A stretch of DNA of 17,162 nt from an uncultured Oscillospiraceae bacterium (GTDB lineage Bacteria; Bacillota; Clostridia; Oscillospirales; Oscillospiraceae), in contig CAKTIE010000027.1 of assembly GCA_934565655.1 (NCBI GenBank), positions 1-17,162 of the forward strand. Reading direction: 5' to 3'. Below are positions 6,558 to 13,110 of this stretch, piece by piece. Each line of letters opens with the position of its first letter. The stretch's first letter is position 1. The notes below the pieces were generated by a model, which had not been told where the DNA came from, made no database searches, and saw nothing but the letters and a program-made list of their open reading frames with translations. A program made the position numbers and the translations under genes.

Positions 6558-6804
6558 CAAAGGCCCCCTTGTGTAAAGGGGGCTGTCACGGCGTAAGCCG
6601 TGACTGGGGGATTGTCGATTTAAGATAGTGCCGTGGACGTCCAGATGGATGCTACGGCGGCATAGCCGCCGAGATTGACACTAAAAATATGCCACCGGCA
6701 TATTTTCTTAACGTGTCAACCCTCCGTCAACGCTTCGCGTTGCCACCTCAGCTGTGCACGCCCCAGTGTGCGCACTGGGGTGCCCTTACACAGGGGAGGC
6801 TTTG
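6558..6804 (-). repeat. MITE-like inverted repeat, copy 2, interrupted
   Basis: The element seen at 3693-3817, in reverse orientation. The left part CAAAGGCCCCC and the right part GGGGAGGCTTTG are its two ends. Relative to copy 1 it carries two extra segments: the doublet-hairpin repeat (about 6627-6719) in the central loop, and about 34 bp containing CCCCAGTGTGCGCACTGGGG (6761-6780) in the right arm. Confidence 0.75.
6641..6719 (-). repeat. Doublet-hairpin dispersed repeat, copy B
   Basis: The same two-hairpin unit as at 1928 and 13111, in reverse orientation. The outer stem is TTGACAC (6675-6681) / GTGTCAA (6713-6719) and the inner stem ATATGCC / GGCATAT. The second hairpin CGGCGGC / GCCGCCG is unchanged. 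Confidence 0.8.
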
Positions 6805-6831
6805 TACTGCTGCCGCGGCCCATCCCAAAAC

Positions 6832-6863
6832 AAAAAAGAGACAGCCGAGGCTGTCTCTTTTTT
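6832..6863. terminator. Bidirectional terminator, end of the divIC operon
   Basis: AAAAAAGAGACAGCC-GA-GGCTGTCTCTTTTTT is a perfect 15-bp stem with A and T tracts on both sides. It abuts the divIC stop codon on the minus strand and could also stop plus-strand transcripts from the radical SAM operon. Confidence 0.92.
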
Positions 6864-7165
6864 CAGTTATTCACGTCGTAGAAGATCCGCTCGCCTTCCT
6901 CGGCCAGACCCAGCAGATCCCGGGCCAGCGCCTTGATGAAGCTTTCGTCATCCTTCTTGGAAAGGTCGGAGCGCAGGGCGTCGTTCTCCTGCTGCTGCTG
7001 GGCCAGCTGCTGGTTCAGCACCGATTCCTCCCGCTGGGCGGTTTTCAGCTGGCCGTACACCTTCACGATCTGGATGCCCAGCACCGCCACCAGCGCCAGG
7101 AGCACCAGCAGCACCGCTGCCGGGGGACGCTTTTTCGTCCGCTTGGGTTTCTTCTCACCTGCCAC
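6863..7165 (-). CDS. divIC: DivIC/FtsB septum formation initiator (internal GTG start within the YabQ frame)
   Basis: DivIC is a bitopic division protein that works with FtsL/DivIB at the septum. The 100-residue form begins at GTG 7165-7163, seven bases after AAGGAGG (7179-7173), a near-ideal ribosome binding site. It has a basic cytoplasmic N-terminus (KKPKRTKKR), one membrane helix (AAVLLVLLALVAVLGI), a Gln/Glu-rich coiled coil, and the ARDLLGLAEEGERIFYDV end that marks the FtsB/DivIC family (usually '..ARe.lGlv..gE.'). The length is normal for the family. It is the last gene before a strong terminator. The same frame is open upstream through YabQ, so the Shine-Dalgarno argues for independent initiation, whether or not a fusion is also made. 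Confidence 0.8.
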   Translation of the reverse strand: MAGEKKPKRTKKRPPAAVLLVLLALVAVLGIQIVKVYGQLKTAQREESVLNQQLAQQQQENDALRSDLSKKDDESFIKALARDLLGLAEEGERIFYDVNN

Positions 7166-7654
7166 AGTGCTGCCTCCTTCCTGCTGCGGTGTTGTCCGGT
7201 CATGGCGCTTGCGCCACACTTCCACCCTTATTGTAGCGCAGCCGCGCAAAAAAGAAAAGCCCTTTTTGACGATTTCCAGCAGTTTTTTTGCGGCCCGCCA
7301 CAAAAAAACGAAGGGCAGCCCCACAAGACGGCATACCGCCACCAGCGCCGCCGCCCAGAAGTCCCACACCGGCCGCAGCAGCCGGGAGGGGACGCAGAAC
7401 CACAGCACCGCGCCCAGCGCCATGCCCGTGACCATATACAGCCGCAGCTCCCCCTCCCCTACCACCAGCGCCAGCCACAGGACGCCCGCGCCCAGCAGCG
7501 CCACAAACAGCGCGTCCAGCAGATGGGTCAGCAGCCGGTCCCGGCGGTCAAGGAGCCGGGCGGCGCGCAGCACGTCGTACACAAGGCCGCCGGCCGCGCC
7601 CAGCGCCACCGCCGCGCCCAGCTGCTGCAGCTGGGCCGCCACATAGTTCTCCAT
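6863..7654 (-). CDS. yabQ: YabQ-type sporulation membrane protein running in frame into DivIC/FtsB
   Basis: One uninterrupted 263-codon frame holds two normally separate proteins. Residues 1-~150 are YabQ-like: a short membrane protein (VYDVLRAARLLDRRDRLLTHLLDALF, then three to four hydrophobic segments to about 117) needed in Bacillus for spore cortex formation. A basic cytoplasmic stretch follows (121-178). Residues 179-200 are a membrane helix and 201-263 a coiled coil of the DivIC/FtsB division family. The order yabP-yabQ-divIC matches Bacillus, where YabQ and DivIC are separate. The start at 7654 overlaps the yabP stop by one base (TGATG) and has no clear Shine-Dalgarno, so it is probably coupled to yabP translation. 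No stop separates the two parts, but a strong internal start exists (see divIC), so both a fusion and a separate DivIC may be made. The topology fits either form. Confidence 0.75.
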   Translation of the reverse strand: MENYVAAQLQQLGAAVALGAAGGLVYDVLRAARLLDRRDRLLTHLLDALFVALLGAGVLWLALVVGEGELRLYMVTGMALGAVLWFCVPSRLLRPVWDFWAAALVAVCRLVGLPFVFLWRAAKKLLEIVKKGFSFLRGCATIRVEVWRKRHDRTTPQQEGGSTVAGEKKPKRTKKRPPAAVLLVLLALVAVLGIQIVKVYGQLKTAQREESVLNQQLAQQQQENDALRSDLSKKDDESFIKALARDLLGLAEEGERIFYDVNN

Positions 7655-7941
7655 CAGGCGAACAGCCGGCTGAACAGGCCGCCGCCCCGGCTGGGCTGAT
7701 CCTCCTCGTAGTTGATGCCGTCGATGCGGCCGTCCACATGCAGCTCGCCGCCGTCCAGACTCAGCTTGCCGATGTGCAGCCCCTCGCCGGTCACCACCAG
7801 CGTCCCGGCGCAGGTGGACATGACGATGCAGCTCTCGTCGAACCGCTCCACGTCCTCCACGCCGCCCACCGTCAGCTTTTCCCGGCCCTCCAGCGTCAGC
7901 CGGTGGTACACGGCATTGCCGCCGTTCATGTCATATGCCAA
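7654..7941 (-). CDS. yabP: Sporulation protein YabP (YabP/YqfC family)
   Basis: YabP is a small sporulation protein of the mother cell; YabP/YqfC proteins are linked to spore coat/cortex assembly. The product is ~91-95 residues with the family pattern YHRLTLEGREKLTVGGVEDVERFDE and a C-terminal GGLFSRLFA close to the FFSKLF end of Bacillus YabP. The start is uncertain. TTG 7941-7939 lies eight bases after AGAGGG and gives 95 residues. The in-frame ATG 7929-7927 gives 91 but is about 20 bases from the Shine-Dalgarno site. I prefer the TTG. It is followed by yabQ with a one-base stop/start overlap. A sigma-E-like promoter sits just upstream. Confidence 0.85.
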   Translation of the reverse strand: MAYDMNGGNAVYHRLTLEGREKLTVGGVEDVERFDESCIVMSTCAGTLVVTGEGLHIGKLSLDGGELHVDGRIDGINYEEDQPSRGGGLFSRLFA

Positions 7942-7946
7942 AAGAA

Positions 7947-7990
7947 ACACCCTCTCCTGCAAAGCGTTACTGCATTGTATGAGAGGGTGT
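7947..7990 (-). promoter_or_regulatory. Hairpin covering the yabP ribosome binding site
   Basis: ACACCCTCTC (minus 7990-7981) pairs perfectly with GAGAGGGTGT (minus 7956-7947) across a 24-base loop. The right arm contains the yabP Shine-Dalgarno AGAGGG and is followed by TTCTTTT, so the structure could block translation or end transcription of read-through RNA from rqcP. Confidence 0.55.
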
Positions 7991-8002
7991 GTGAAATTAT
8001 AA
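7974..8002 (-). promoter_or_regulatory. Sigma-E-like promoter of yabP-yabQ
   Basis: Minus-strand CATACAAT (7981-7974) matches the Bacillus sigma-E -10 consensus exactly. Fourteen bases upstream is TTATAAT, a partial match to the -35 element, overlapping the rqcP stop. yabP and yabQ are sigma-E genes in Bacillus. The implied start falls after the left hairpin arm. Confidence 0.55.
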
Positions 8003-8242
8003 CGCGGTCTCCCGGTACATGGCGGCGGCGTCGGCCTTGCCCACATTGTCGGCCACCGACAGCACCTCCACCGACAGGGCCTTCTGGCCGAAGCGGATGG
8101 TGATCACGTCGCCCACCTTCACATCGTAGGAGGCCCGGGCCACCCGTCCGTTGACGGTGACCCGTTCGTTGTCGCAGGCCTCGTTGGCCACGGTGCGCCG
8201 CTTGATCAGGCGGCTGACCTTCAGGTACTTATCCAGTCTCAT
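7997..8242 (-). CDS. rqcP: RqcP/YabO, S4-domain RNA-binding protein of ribosome quality control
   Basis: An 81-residue S4-domain protein of the RqcP (YabO/Hsp15-like) family. In Bacillus it works with RqcH on stalled 50S subunits during alanine tailing. The S4 signature [21 protein letters not shown] is at the extreme N-terminus, followed by [22 protein letters not shown]. Nearly the whole protein is the S4 fold. The start ATG 8242 has AAGGAGG seven bases upstream. The hup terminator ends only a few bases before that site, so rqcP probably depends on read-through or on a promoter I cannot see. Its place between hup and yabP matches the yabO position in Bacillus and other Clostridia. Confidence 0.92.
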   Translation of the reverse strand: MRLDKYLKVSRLIKRRTVANEACDNERVTVNGRVARASYDVKVGDVITIRFGQKALSVEVLSVADNVGKADAAAMYRETAL

Positions 8243-8262
8243 GATGCGTCCTCCTTGGGGAT

Positions 8263-8292
8263 AAAAAGAAAAGCGGCAGCGCCGCTTTTCTT
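8263..8292 (-). terminator. hup terminator
   Basis: AAGAAAAGCGGC-GCT-GCCGCTTTTCTT is a perfect 12-bp stem running into TTTTTAT on the minus strand, just after hup. It ends about seven bases before the rqcP Shine-Dalgarno, so termination must be partial if rqcP shares the hup promoter. Confidence 0.85.
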
Positions 8293-8306
8293 CTATACTT
8301 GTTTTT

Positions 8307-8579
8307 TTACTTGACAGCGTCCTTCAGCGCCTTGCCGGCCTTGAAGGTGGGGACCTTGGAGGCGGCGATGGTGACAGGCTGCTTGGTCTGGGGATTCAGG
8401 CCGGTACGCTCGGCACGGTGCTTCACCTCAAAGGAGCCGAAGCCCACCAGCTGCACCTTCTCCTCGGCCTTCAGGCTCTCGGTGATGGCGTTCAGGGCGG
8501 CGTTGACGGCGGCCTCGGCGGCCTTCTTGGACAGACCGGCGTTCTCGGCGACGGCGTTGATCAGTTCGGTTTTATTCAT
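8307..8579 (-). CDS. hup: DNA-binding protein HU
   Basis: HU is the small dimeric histone-like protein that bends and compacts DNA. The 90-residue product is typical in length: helical body [29 protein letters not shown], the core [17 protein letters not shown], and the DNA-binding beta arm with [14 protein letters not shown] carrying the intercalating proline, then [13 protein letters not shown]. The start ATG 8579 has AGGAGG eight bases upstream. It is bounded by terminators on both sides (the yabM terminator upstream, its own downstream), so it is probably a mainly single-gene transcript. The A/E/K-rich codon choice is biased toward GCC/GAG/AAG, as expected for high expression. Confidence 0.96.
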   Translation of the reverse strand: MNKTELINAVAENAGLSKKAAEAAVNAALNAITESLKAEEKVQLVGFGSFEVKHRAERTGLNPQTKQPVTIAASKVPTFKAGKALKDAVK

Positions 8580-8646
8580 GGGTATTTCCTCCTAAAAATT
8601 TTTCATTGGTAGACCATATCCTAAAACGAAGCGTATCGCATTAAGA

Positions 8647-8674
8647 ACAAACAAAAGCCCCTAACGCAAAGGGC
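8647..8674 (-). terminator. yabM terminator
   Basis: On the minus strand GCCCTT-TGCGTT-AGGGGC (six pairs, one G-U) is followed by TTTTGTTTGTT. It lies about 64 bases past the yabM stop and before hup. Confidence 0.7.
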
Positions 8675-8737
8675 AATAGAAAATTTACCATATTTGCCGC
8701 CTTATTGCAAGACTTTTTCCACAGAAAACGCAAAAAA

Positions 8738-10315
8738 TCACCGAAGATGCAGGCGCTGCGCCCATTTTTCCCCCTTTGGGAAGTGCCGCAGGTCATCCCG
8801 CGTCACCGCGCCCAGCGCCAGCGCCAGAATGACGTATACCGCAGCCGCGGCGGCGATGGCGGCAGCAGTTGCCAGATTCTGGGAAAAATAGCGGCCCAGC
8901 AGCGTATAGGCGGAGCTGGCACCCAGCGCCATCACCACGGTGCAAAGGCCCGGCCGCCACAGGCAGCGGAAGAAGTCCACCCTGCCCTTCATGCAGCGGT
9001 GTACCGCGATCATGTTCAGCACCACGATCAGGGCGTAGCTGTACAGCGTGCCCACCGGCGCGCCCCGGATGCCCATGTCGGGATTGCCCACCATCAGATA
9101 GTTGGTGACGATCTTCAATATGCCGCCGGCCAGCAGCGTCCAGATGGGGACGCGCTCTCTGCCGTTGGCCTGCAAAATACCGTTGGTCACCACCATCAGG
9201 CACACGAAGATGCTGGCGATGCCCAGTATTGTCAGGTGGTAGGCGGCGGCCTTTGCCGTGTCCGGCACGGCGGGATAGAGAAGCTGCAAAATCGGCCCGG
9301 CCAGCACGCTGAGCCCCGCTCCCATGGGGAAGGCCAGCAGCGCCGTGATCCGCAGGGCCGAGGCGGTGAGCCGCCCGGCGGCAGCCTCGTCGCGGCGGGA
9401 GCGTGCCTGGGTGATGGCGGGGATCAGGGACACCGACAGGGGATAGATGAAGGACGGCGGCAGCACGAACAGCGTCATGCCGAAGGTGTACTGGCCGTAC
9501 AGCTCCGCGGCGGCCTCGGCGCTGAGTCCCAGCGTGGCTTGCAGGGTGCCCAGTACCAGCGACTGATCCAGCAGCGTCATCAGGCTCATGCCGCCGCCTG
9601 CCACGGTGATGGGGACGCCGATCTTCAGAAGGGCTTTCATGGTATCGCCCAGCGGTTCCGGTGTGTCGCAGCCGGAGGGGCGGAAGCGCCGCAGCGTCCA
9701 CAGCAGGAACAGCAGTCCCAGCGCCGTGCCGCAGGTGACGCCCGCGATGGCCCCGGCCGCGCCGGTCTCCGGGTCTGCGCCATTGCGGAGCAGGAACCAG
9801 CAAAGCCCCAGTCCGATGACCAGCTTGCAGGCGGATTCGATGATCTGGCTGACGGCGGTGGGGGTCATGTCGCCCAGCCCCTGGGTATAGCCCCGGATGG
9901 CGGAGGTGAGACACACGCACAGCACCGACGGGGCCAGCACCCGGATGGCCGCTGCCGCCATAGGGTCATGGAGGGCATGGGCCATGGTCTCCGGCAGGCA
10001 GAACATCAGCGCCGAAAGCACCAGTCCCACGACGCCCAGCAGTACCAGCGCCGCCCGGAATACCTGCCGGGCCTGCCGCTGCCGTCCCAGTGCGCAGGCG
10101 CTGGCCGTCAGCCGCGAGGCGGCCAGCGGCAGCCCCGCCGTGGACAGCATCAGCAGCAGGTTATACACGTTATAGGCGGCGTAGAAGTGGGCCATGCCCT
10201 GACTGTCCAGCAGGTTCCCCAGCGGGATCTTGTACAGGGCGCCCAGCACCTTGGTCACGGCCACCGCGCCCGCCAGAATGGCCGCGCCGCTCAAAAAGCT
10301 CTGCTTGCGCTGCAA
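8738..10315 (-). CDS. yabM: SpoVB/YabM-family lipid-linked oligosaccharide flippase (MOP superfamily)
   Basis: A 525-residue polytopic membrane protein of the MATE/MOP polysaccharide flippase family, with about 14 hydrophobic segments and a short basic end. The N-terminus RKQSFLSGAAILAGAVAVTKVLGALYK matches the SpoVB/YabM/YtgP style, as do the GLPLAASRL and SAIRGYTQGLGDMTPTAVSQ segments. Such proteins flip lipid-linked cell-wall or envelope precursors; the substrate here is not readable from sequence. I choose TTG 10315-10313 because AAGGAGG lies seven bases upstream and the family begins at this point. Reading further upstream enters a dispersed repeat. Its place before hup-rqcP-yabP-yabQ-divIC is the yabM position of Bacillus, but the mazG-like yabN that usually follows is absent. 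Confidence 0.88.
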   Translation of the reverse strand: MQRKQSFLSGAAILAGAVAVTKVLGALYKIPLGNLLDSQGMAHFYAAYNVYNLLLMLSTAGLPLAASRLTASACALGRQRQARQVFRAALVLLGVVGLVLSALMFCLPETMAHALHDPMAAAAIRVLAPSVLCVCLTSAIRGYTQGLGDMTPTAVSQIIESACKLVIGLGLCWFLLRNGADPETGAAGAIAGVTCGTALGLLFLLWTLRRFRPSGCDTPEPLGDTMKALLKIGVPITVAGGGMSLMTLLDQSLVLGTLQATLGLSAEAAAELYGQYTFGMTLFVLPPSFIYPLSVSLIPAITQARSRRDEAAAGRLTASALRITALLAFPMGAGLSVLAGPILQLLYPAVPDTAKAAAYHLTILGIASIFVCLMVVTNGILQANGRERVPIWTLLAGGILKIVTNYLMVGNPDMGIRGAPVGTLYSYALIVVLNMIAVHRCMKGRVDFFRCLWRPGLCTVVMALGASSAYTLLGRYFSQNLATAAAIAAAAAVYVILALALGAVTRDDLRHFPKGEKWAQRLHLR

Positions 10316-10333
10316 GCCGTCACCTCCTTGAAC

Positions 10334-10449
10334 TGTCATTGCGAGGAGGGCGTAAGCCCGACGCGGCAATCCGTTTCTTCTGCCTCCCTCTCAGAGGAGG
10401 CCTTGAATACGGATTCCCACGCCAGTGTGCGCACTGGCTCGGAATGACA
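10334..10449. repeat. 116-bp dispersed repeat with 12-bp terminal inverted repeats
   Basis: The ends are TGTCATTGCGAG (10334-10345) and CTCGGAATGACA (10438-10449), complementary but for one base. Inside are small hairpins GGGCGTAAGCCC and GCCAGTGTGCGCACTGGC (10421-10438). It fills the hemZ-yabM gap and supplies nearly all of the yabM leader. Confidence 0.75.
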
Positions 10450-10455
10450 GAAAAA

Positions 10456-11940
10456 CTACTTCTCCAGCATCTCCCGGTGGAAGGCGGCGAACTTTTCCAG
10501 ATCCGCCGCCACCTGCTCCTGCCGCTGGATGTACTCGGTGGGGTACTTGGGGTGGAAGACCCGCTCGATGCGGTCATCCCGGCGGATGTCCACCATTTTG
10601 GTGGAGCCGCCCGCGCCCAGGGACAGGATGCTGTGCAGCTCCTCCATGATGTAAATATTATACAGTCCCTCCGCGCCGGATATGCACCAGCCCACATTTT
10701 CAAAGCTGCCGGACATGTACTTCTGGCGATAGAGGTAGTAGGGGGCGAAGCCCGCCGCGCGCAGCGTGGGGTCGGCATAGTCCAGCATCTCCGCCACCGC
10801 CTCCGCCGAGGGGATGGGGCTGCCCTCCAGCGTCAGGCGGCTGCCCTTTTTCAGGGCCAGCGTGTGGACGGTGATGTTGTCCGCGCCGCTTCTGATGCAC
10901 TGATCCAGCGTTTTCCGGAAGCCCTCCGGCGTGTCGGCGGGCAGGCCCGCGATGAGGTCCATGTTCACATGGGGAAAGCCCATAGAGGTGGCCAGCTCCA
11001 TAGCGGACAGAATGTCCGCCGCCGAGTGCCTGCGGCCGATGGCCCGCAGCACGTTGTCGTCCAGCGACTGAGGGTTGACGCTGATGCGGTCGGCCCCGTG
11101 GTCAAGGAGCACCTGTAATTTCTCCCGGTCGATGGTGTCGGGACGGCCCGCCTCGATGCAGTACTCCACCGTATGGCTCATGTCGAAGCTGCGGTTCAGG
11201 TGGGTCAGCAGGTGATCCATCTGTTTGGCGGACAGCGTGGTAGGCGTGCCGCCGCCCATGTAGAAGGACTTGATGCGCAGGCCCGTGTCCTGCACCATTT
11301 GAGCCGCCAGCGTGATCTCCCGCTCCAGCGCCTCCAGATACGGCTCCATCAGCTTGAAGGAGCGCTCCACCGCCTGAGAGACGAAGCTGCAATAGGCGCA
11401 GCGCGTGGGGCAGAAGGGGATGCCGATGTACAGGGAGATGTCGTTGGGTTGGAGCGCCTCCTTGGCGGCGATGCCCGCCTGAGCCGCCTCGATGCACATG
11501 CGGCGGCGGGGCGCGGATACCTGATAGGTGCGGTCCAGCTCACGGTCGGCCTGCCGGGGCGTCATGCCGCCGCGCAGCAGCCGTGCCGCCAGCTTGGCGG
11601 GCCGCACGCCGGTCAGGCTGCCCCACGCGGGGACGCGGCCCAGAATCTCCACCGACGCCTTGAAAAAGCTCATTTTCAGCGCCCGCTGCCGCAGGCCCTC
11701 CTGCTGATAGGGGGTCAGCGCGGGGTCGATGCGCACGCGGGAAAGACCGCGGCCCTCCCGCCCCTGATACCGGATGCGGGTGGTCGCGGTGGTGTAGGTA
11801 TTTCCCTCGGATAATTTTACCCAGGCGCAGCTGTCCTCCTCCGCCTCCGGGTCGTATACCGGACGCTCGTTGGGGAAGAAGGCCAGCAGATCCTGCTCGA
11901 TGGCGTAACGGTCGTTATGACCGGTAAAGATCAGCTTCAT
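10456..11940 (-). CDS. hemZ: Coproporphyrinogen dehydrogenase-like radical SAM protein HemZ
   Basis: HemZ belongs to the oxygen-independent coproporphyrinogen III oxidase (HemN-like) radical SAM family. The 494-residue product has a family-specific N-terminal region of about 165 residues (SLTGVRPAKLAARLL at 108-122). Next comes IPFCPTRCAYCSF with C177, C181 and C184, then GGGTPT (229-234), and the HemN-type VNPQSLDDNVLRAIGRRH and MDLIAGLPADTPEGF segments. The long N-terminus separates it from HemW. ATG 11940 overlaps the MBL stop (ATGA), so translation is probably coupled. In Clostridia hemZ sits at this place after recJ-relA-dtd-MBL even when a full heme pathway is not evident, so whether it acts on coproporphyrinogen is uncertain. 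Confidence 0.92.
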   Translation of the reverse strand: MKLIFTGHNDRYAIEQDLLAFFPNERPVYDPEAEEDSCAWVKLSEGNTYTTATTRIRYQGREGRGLSRVRIDPALTPYQQEGLRQRALKMSFFKASVEILGRVPAWGSLTGVRPAKLAARLLRGGMTPRQADRELDRTYQVSAPRRRMCIEAAQAGIAAKEALQPNDISLYIGIPFCPTRCAYCSFVSQAVERSFKLMEPYLEALEREITLAAQMVQDTGLRIKSFYMGGGTPTTLSAKQMDHLLTHLNRSFDMSHTVEYCIEAGRPDTIDREKLQVLLDHGADRISVNPQSLDDNVLRAIGRRHSAADILSAMELATSMGFPHVNMDLIAGLPADTPEGFRKTLDQCIRSGADNITVHTLALKKGSRLTLEGSPIPSAEAVAEMLDYADPTLRAAGFAPYYLYRQKYMSGSFENVGWCISGAEGLYNIYIMEELHSILSLGAGGSTKMVDIRRDDRIERVFHPKYPTEYIQRQEQVAADLEKFAAFHREMLEK

Positions 11941-12560
11941 ACGTTCATGCCCTGCTTCATATAGGGGTTGTACTTCCGCTCATAGTCCATGTCGGTGGCG
12001 GAATCGTGGCCGGGATAGACGGTGTACTGGCCCTCCAGCGCGCCCAGCCGGGCCAGAGACTTCAGCATGGCCCGATAGTCGCCGCCGGGGAAGTCGCACC
12101 GGCCGCAAGAGCCCCGGAACAGGGTGTCTCCGGCGAAGAGCACGCCCTGCCCCTCCACCAGCAGACACACGGAGCCGGTGGAATGGCCGGGGGTCTCCAG
12201 CACGTCCAGCGTCAGGCTGCCTACCGTCAGCTTGTCGCCCTCCTTGTAGTACCGCTGGTTCTTCTCCCCCAGCCGGTGGAAGCGCAGCTCGCCGCCCATG
12301 CCGTCGGTCACGTCGCCCTGGTGGATATAGACCGGCAGCTCCGGCCACGTCTCCAGCAGGCCCGCCACGCCGGTGCAGTGGTCAAAGTGGCCGTGGGTCA
12401 GCAGGATCATGATGGGGGTGCAGCCGCTGGAGGCGATCATGGCCTCGATGCGCTTGGGCTCGTCGCCGGGGTCGATGACGGCGCAGACCCCGGCCTCCTC
12501 GTCGCAGAGGATGTAGCAGTTGGTCATGATGGGGCCCACCATCAGAGAGAGTACCTTCAT
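11937..12560 (-). CDS. MBL-fold metallo-hydrolase, glyoxalase II-like (YqgX/YcbL type)
   Basis: A 207-residue single-domain metallo-beta-lactamase-fold hydrolase. The metal ligands are all in place: THGHFDH (55-61), H126 in PGHSTGS, D145 in AGDTLF and H185 in YPGHDS. The short form without the C-terminal glutathione-binding domain of classical glyoxalase II matches the YcbL/YqgX type, which cleaves thioesters such as S-lactoylglutathione-like substrates; the natural substrate here is unknown. The start ATG 12560 has AAGGAGG eight bases upstream, overlapping the dtd stop codon. It is 13 bases from dtd and overlaps hemZ by four bases, forming one operon. Confidence 0.92.
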   Translation of the reverse strand: MKVLSLMVGPIMTNCYILCDEEAGVCAVIDPGDEPKRIEAMIASSGCTPIMILLTHGHFDHCTGVAGLLETWPELPVYIHQGDVTDGMGGELRFHRLGEKNQRYYKEGDKLTVGSLTLDVLETPGHSTGSVCLLVEGQGVLFAGDTLFRGSCGRCDFPGGDYRAMLKSLARLGALEGQYTVYPGHDSATDMDYERKYNPYMKQGMNV

Positions 12561-12573
12561 CCGTGCGCCCTCC

Positions 12574-13020
12574 TTACAGCTGGTCGGTGTCCACCACCAG
12601 CGTCAGCGGGCCGTCGTTCAGGCTGTCCACCTGCATATAGGCGCCGAACTCGCCGGTCTCGGTGTGGAAGCCCTTGGCGCGGCACAGCTCCACGAACTTC
12701 TCGTACAGGGGGATGGCCACCTCAGGCCGCGCGGCGGCCAGGAACTCGGGGCGGCGGCCCTTCTTGCAGTTGCCGTACAGGGTGAACTGGGATACGATCA
12801 GCAGCTCACCCTTCACCTCGTCCAGGCCCCGGTTCATCTTGCCGTTCTCATCCTCGAAGATGCGAAGGCCCGTCAGCTTGTCCGCCAGCTTGACGGCCTG
12901 CGCCTCGGTGTCCTCATGGGTGATGCCCAGCAGGATCAGGAAGCCCTCACCGATCTGGCCGTGTACTTTTCCGTCGATGGTGACGGAGGCGTGCTTCACG
13001 CGGGTCAATACAGCGCGCAT
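12574..13020 (-). CDS. dtd: D-aminoacyl-tRNA deacylase DTD
   Basis: DTD hydrolyses D-amino acids (and Gly from tRNA-Ala) off tRNA, acting as a chirality proofreader. The 148-residue product is the standard length. Both signature motifs are intact: [17 protein letters not shown] and the C-terminal [16 protein letters not shown], where family members carry the Gly-cisPro chiral selector and NxGP-type loop (here NDGP). The start ATG 13020 has AAAGGAG eight bases upstream. The partner relA lies 252 bp upstream, separated by a repeat insertion; in Bacillus dtd directly follows relA. MBL follows at 13 bp. Confidence 0.96.
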   Translation of the reverse strand: MRAVLTRVKHASVTIDGKVHGQIGEGFLILLGITHEDTEAQAVKLADKLTGLRIFEDENGKMNRGLDEVKGELLIVSQFTLYGNCKKGRRPEFLAAARPEVAIPLYEKFVELCRAKGFHTETGEFGAYMQVDSLNDGPLTLVVDTDQL

Positions 13021-13110
13021 AATTTGTTCTCCTTTATACAGATAGTATTTAAAAGCCTCGCAGAGTTCGCCGCCCGCAGGCGGCGAATCAATTTAATCAT
13101 TTTTCCGACG

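Larger units (their letters stand above)
6385..6862. other. 478-bp non-coding spacer of nested repeats
   Basis: There is no gene here. The region holds two GC-rich hairpins (6447-6468 and 6500-6521), an interrupted MITE-like copy (6558-6804) that contains the doublet-hairpin repeat copy B and a short palindrome, and a bidirectional terminator at its right end. No clean terminator directly follows the radical SAM operon, so 6832-6863 may serve it. Confidence 0.75.

Noticed and set aside
8705..10447. A 580-codon plus-strand open frame opposite yabM
   Set aside because: Low-complexity Gln/His/Arg composition, no ribosome binding site, and it runs through the yabM terminator and the dispersed repeat; the minus-strand flippase has clear family features.
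10456..11940. HemW (heme chaperone) instead of HemZ
   Set aside because: The ~165-residue N-terminal extension with the SLTGVRP segment before the CxxxCxxC motif is a HemZ trait not found in HemW.
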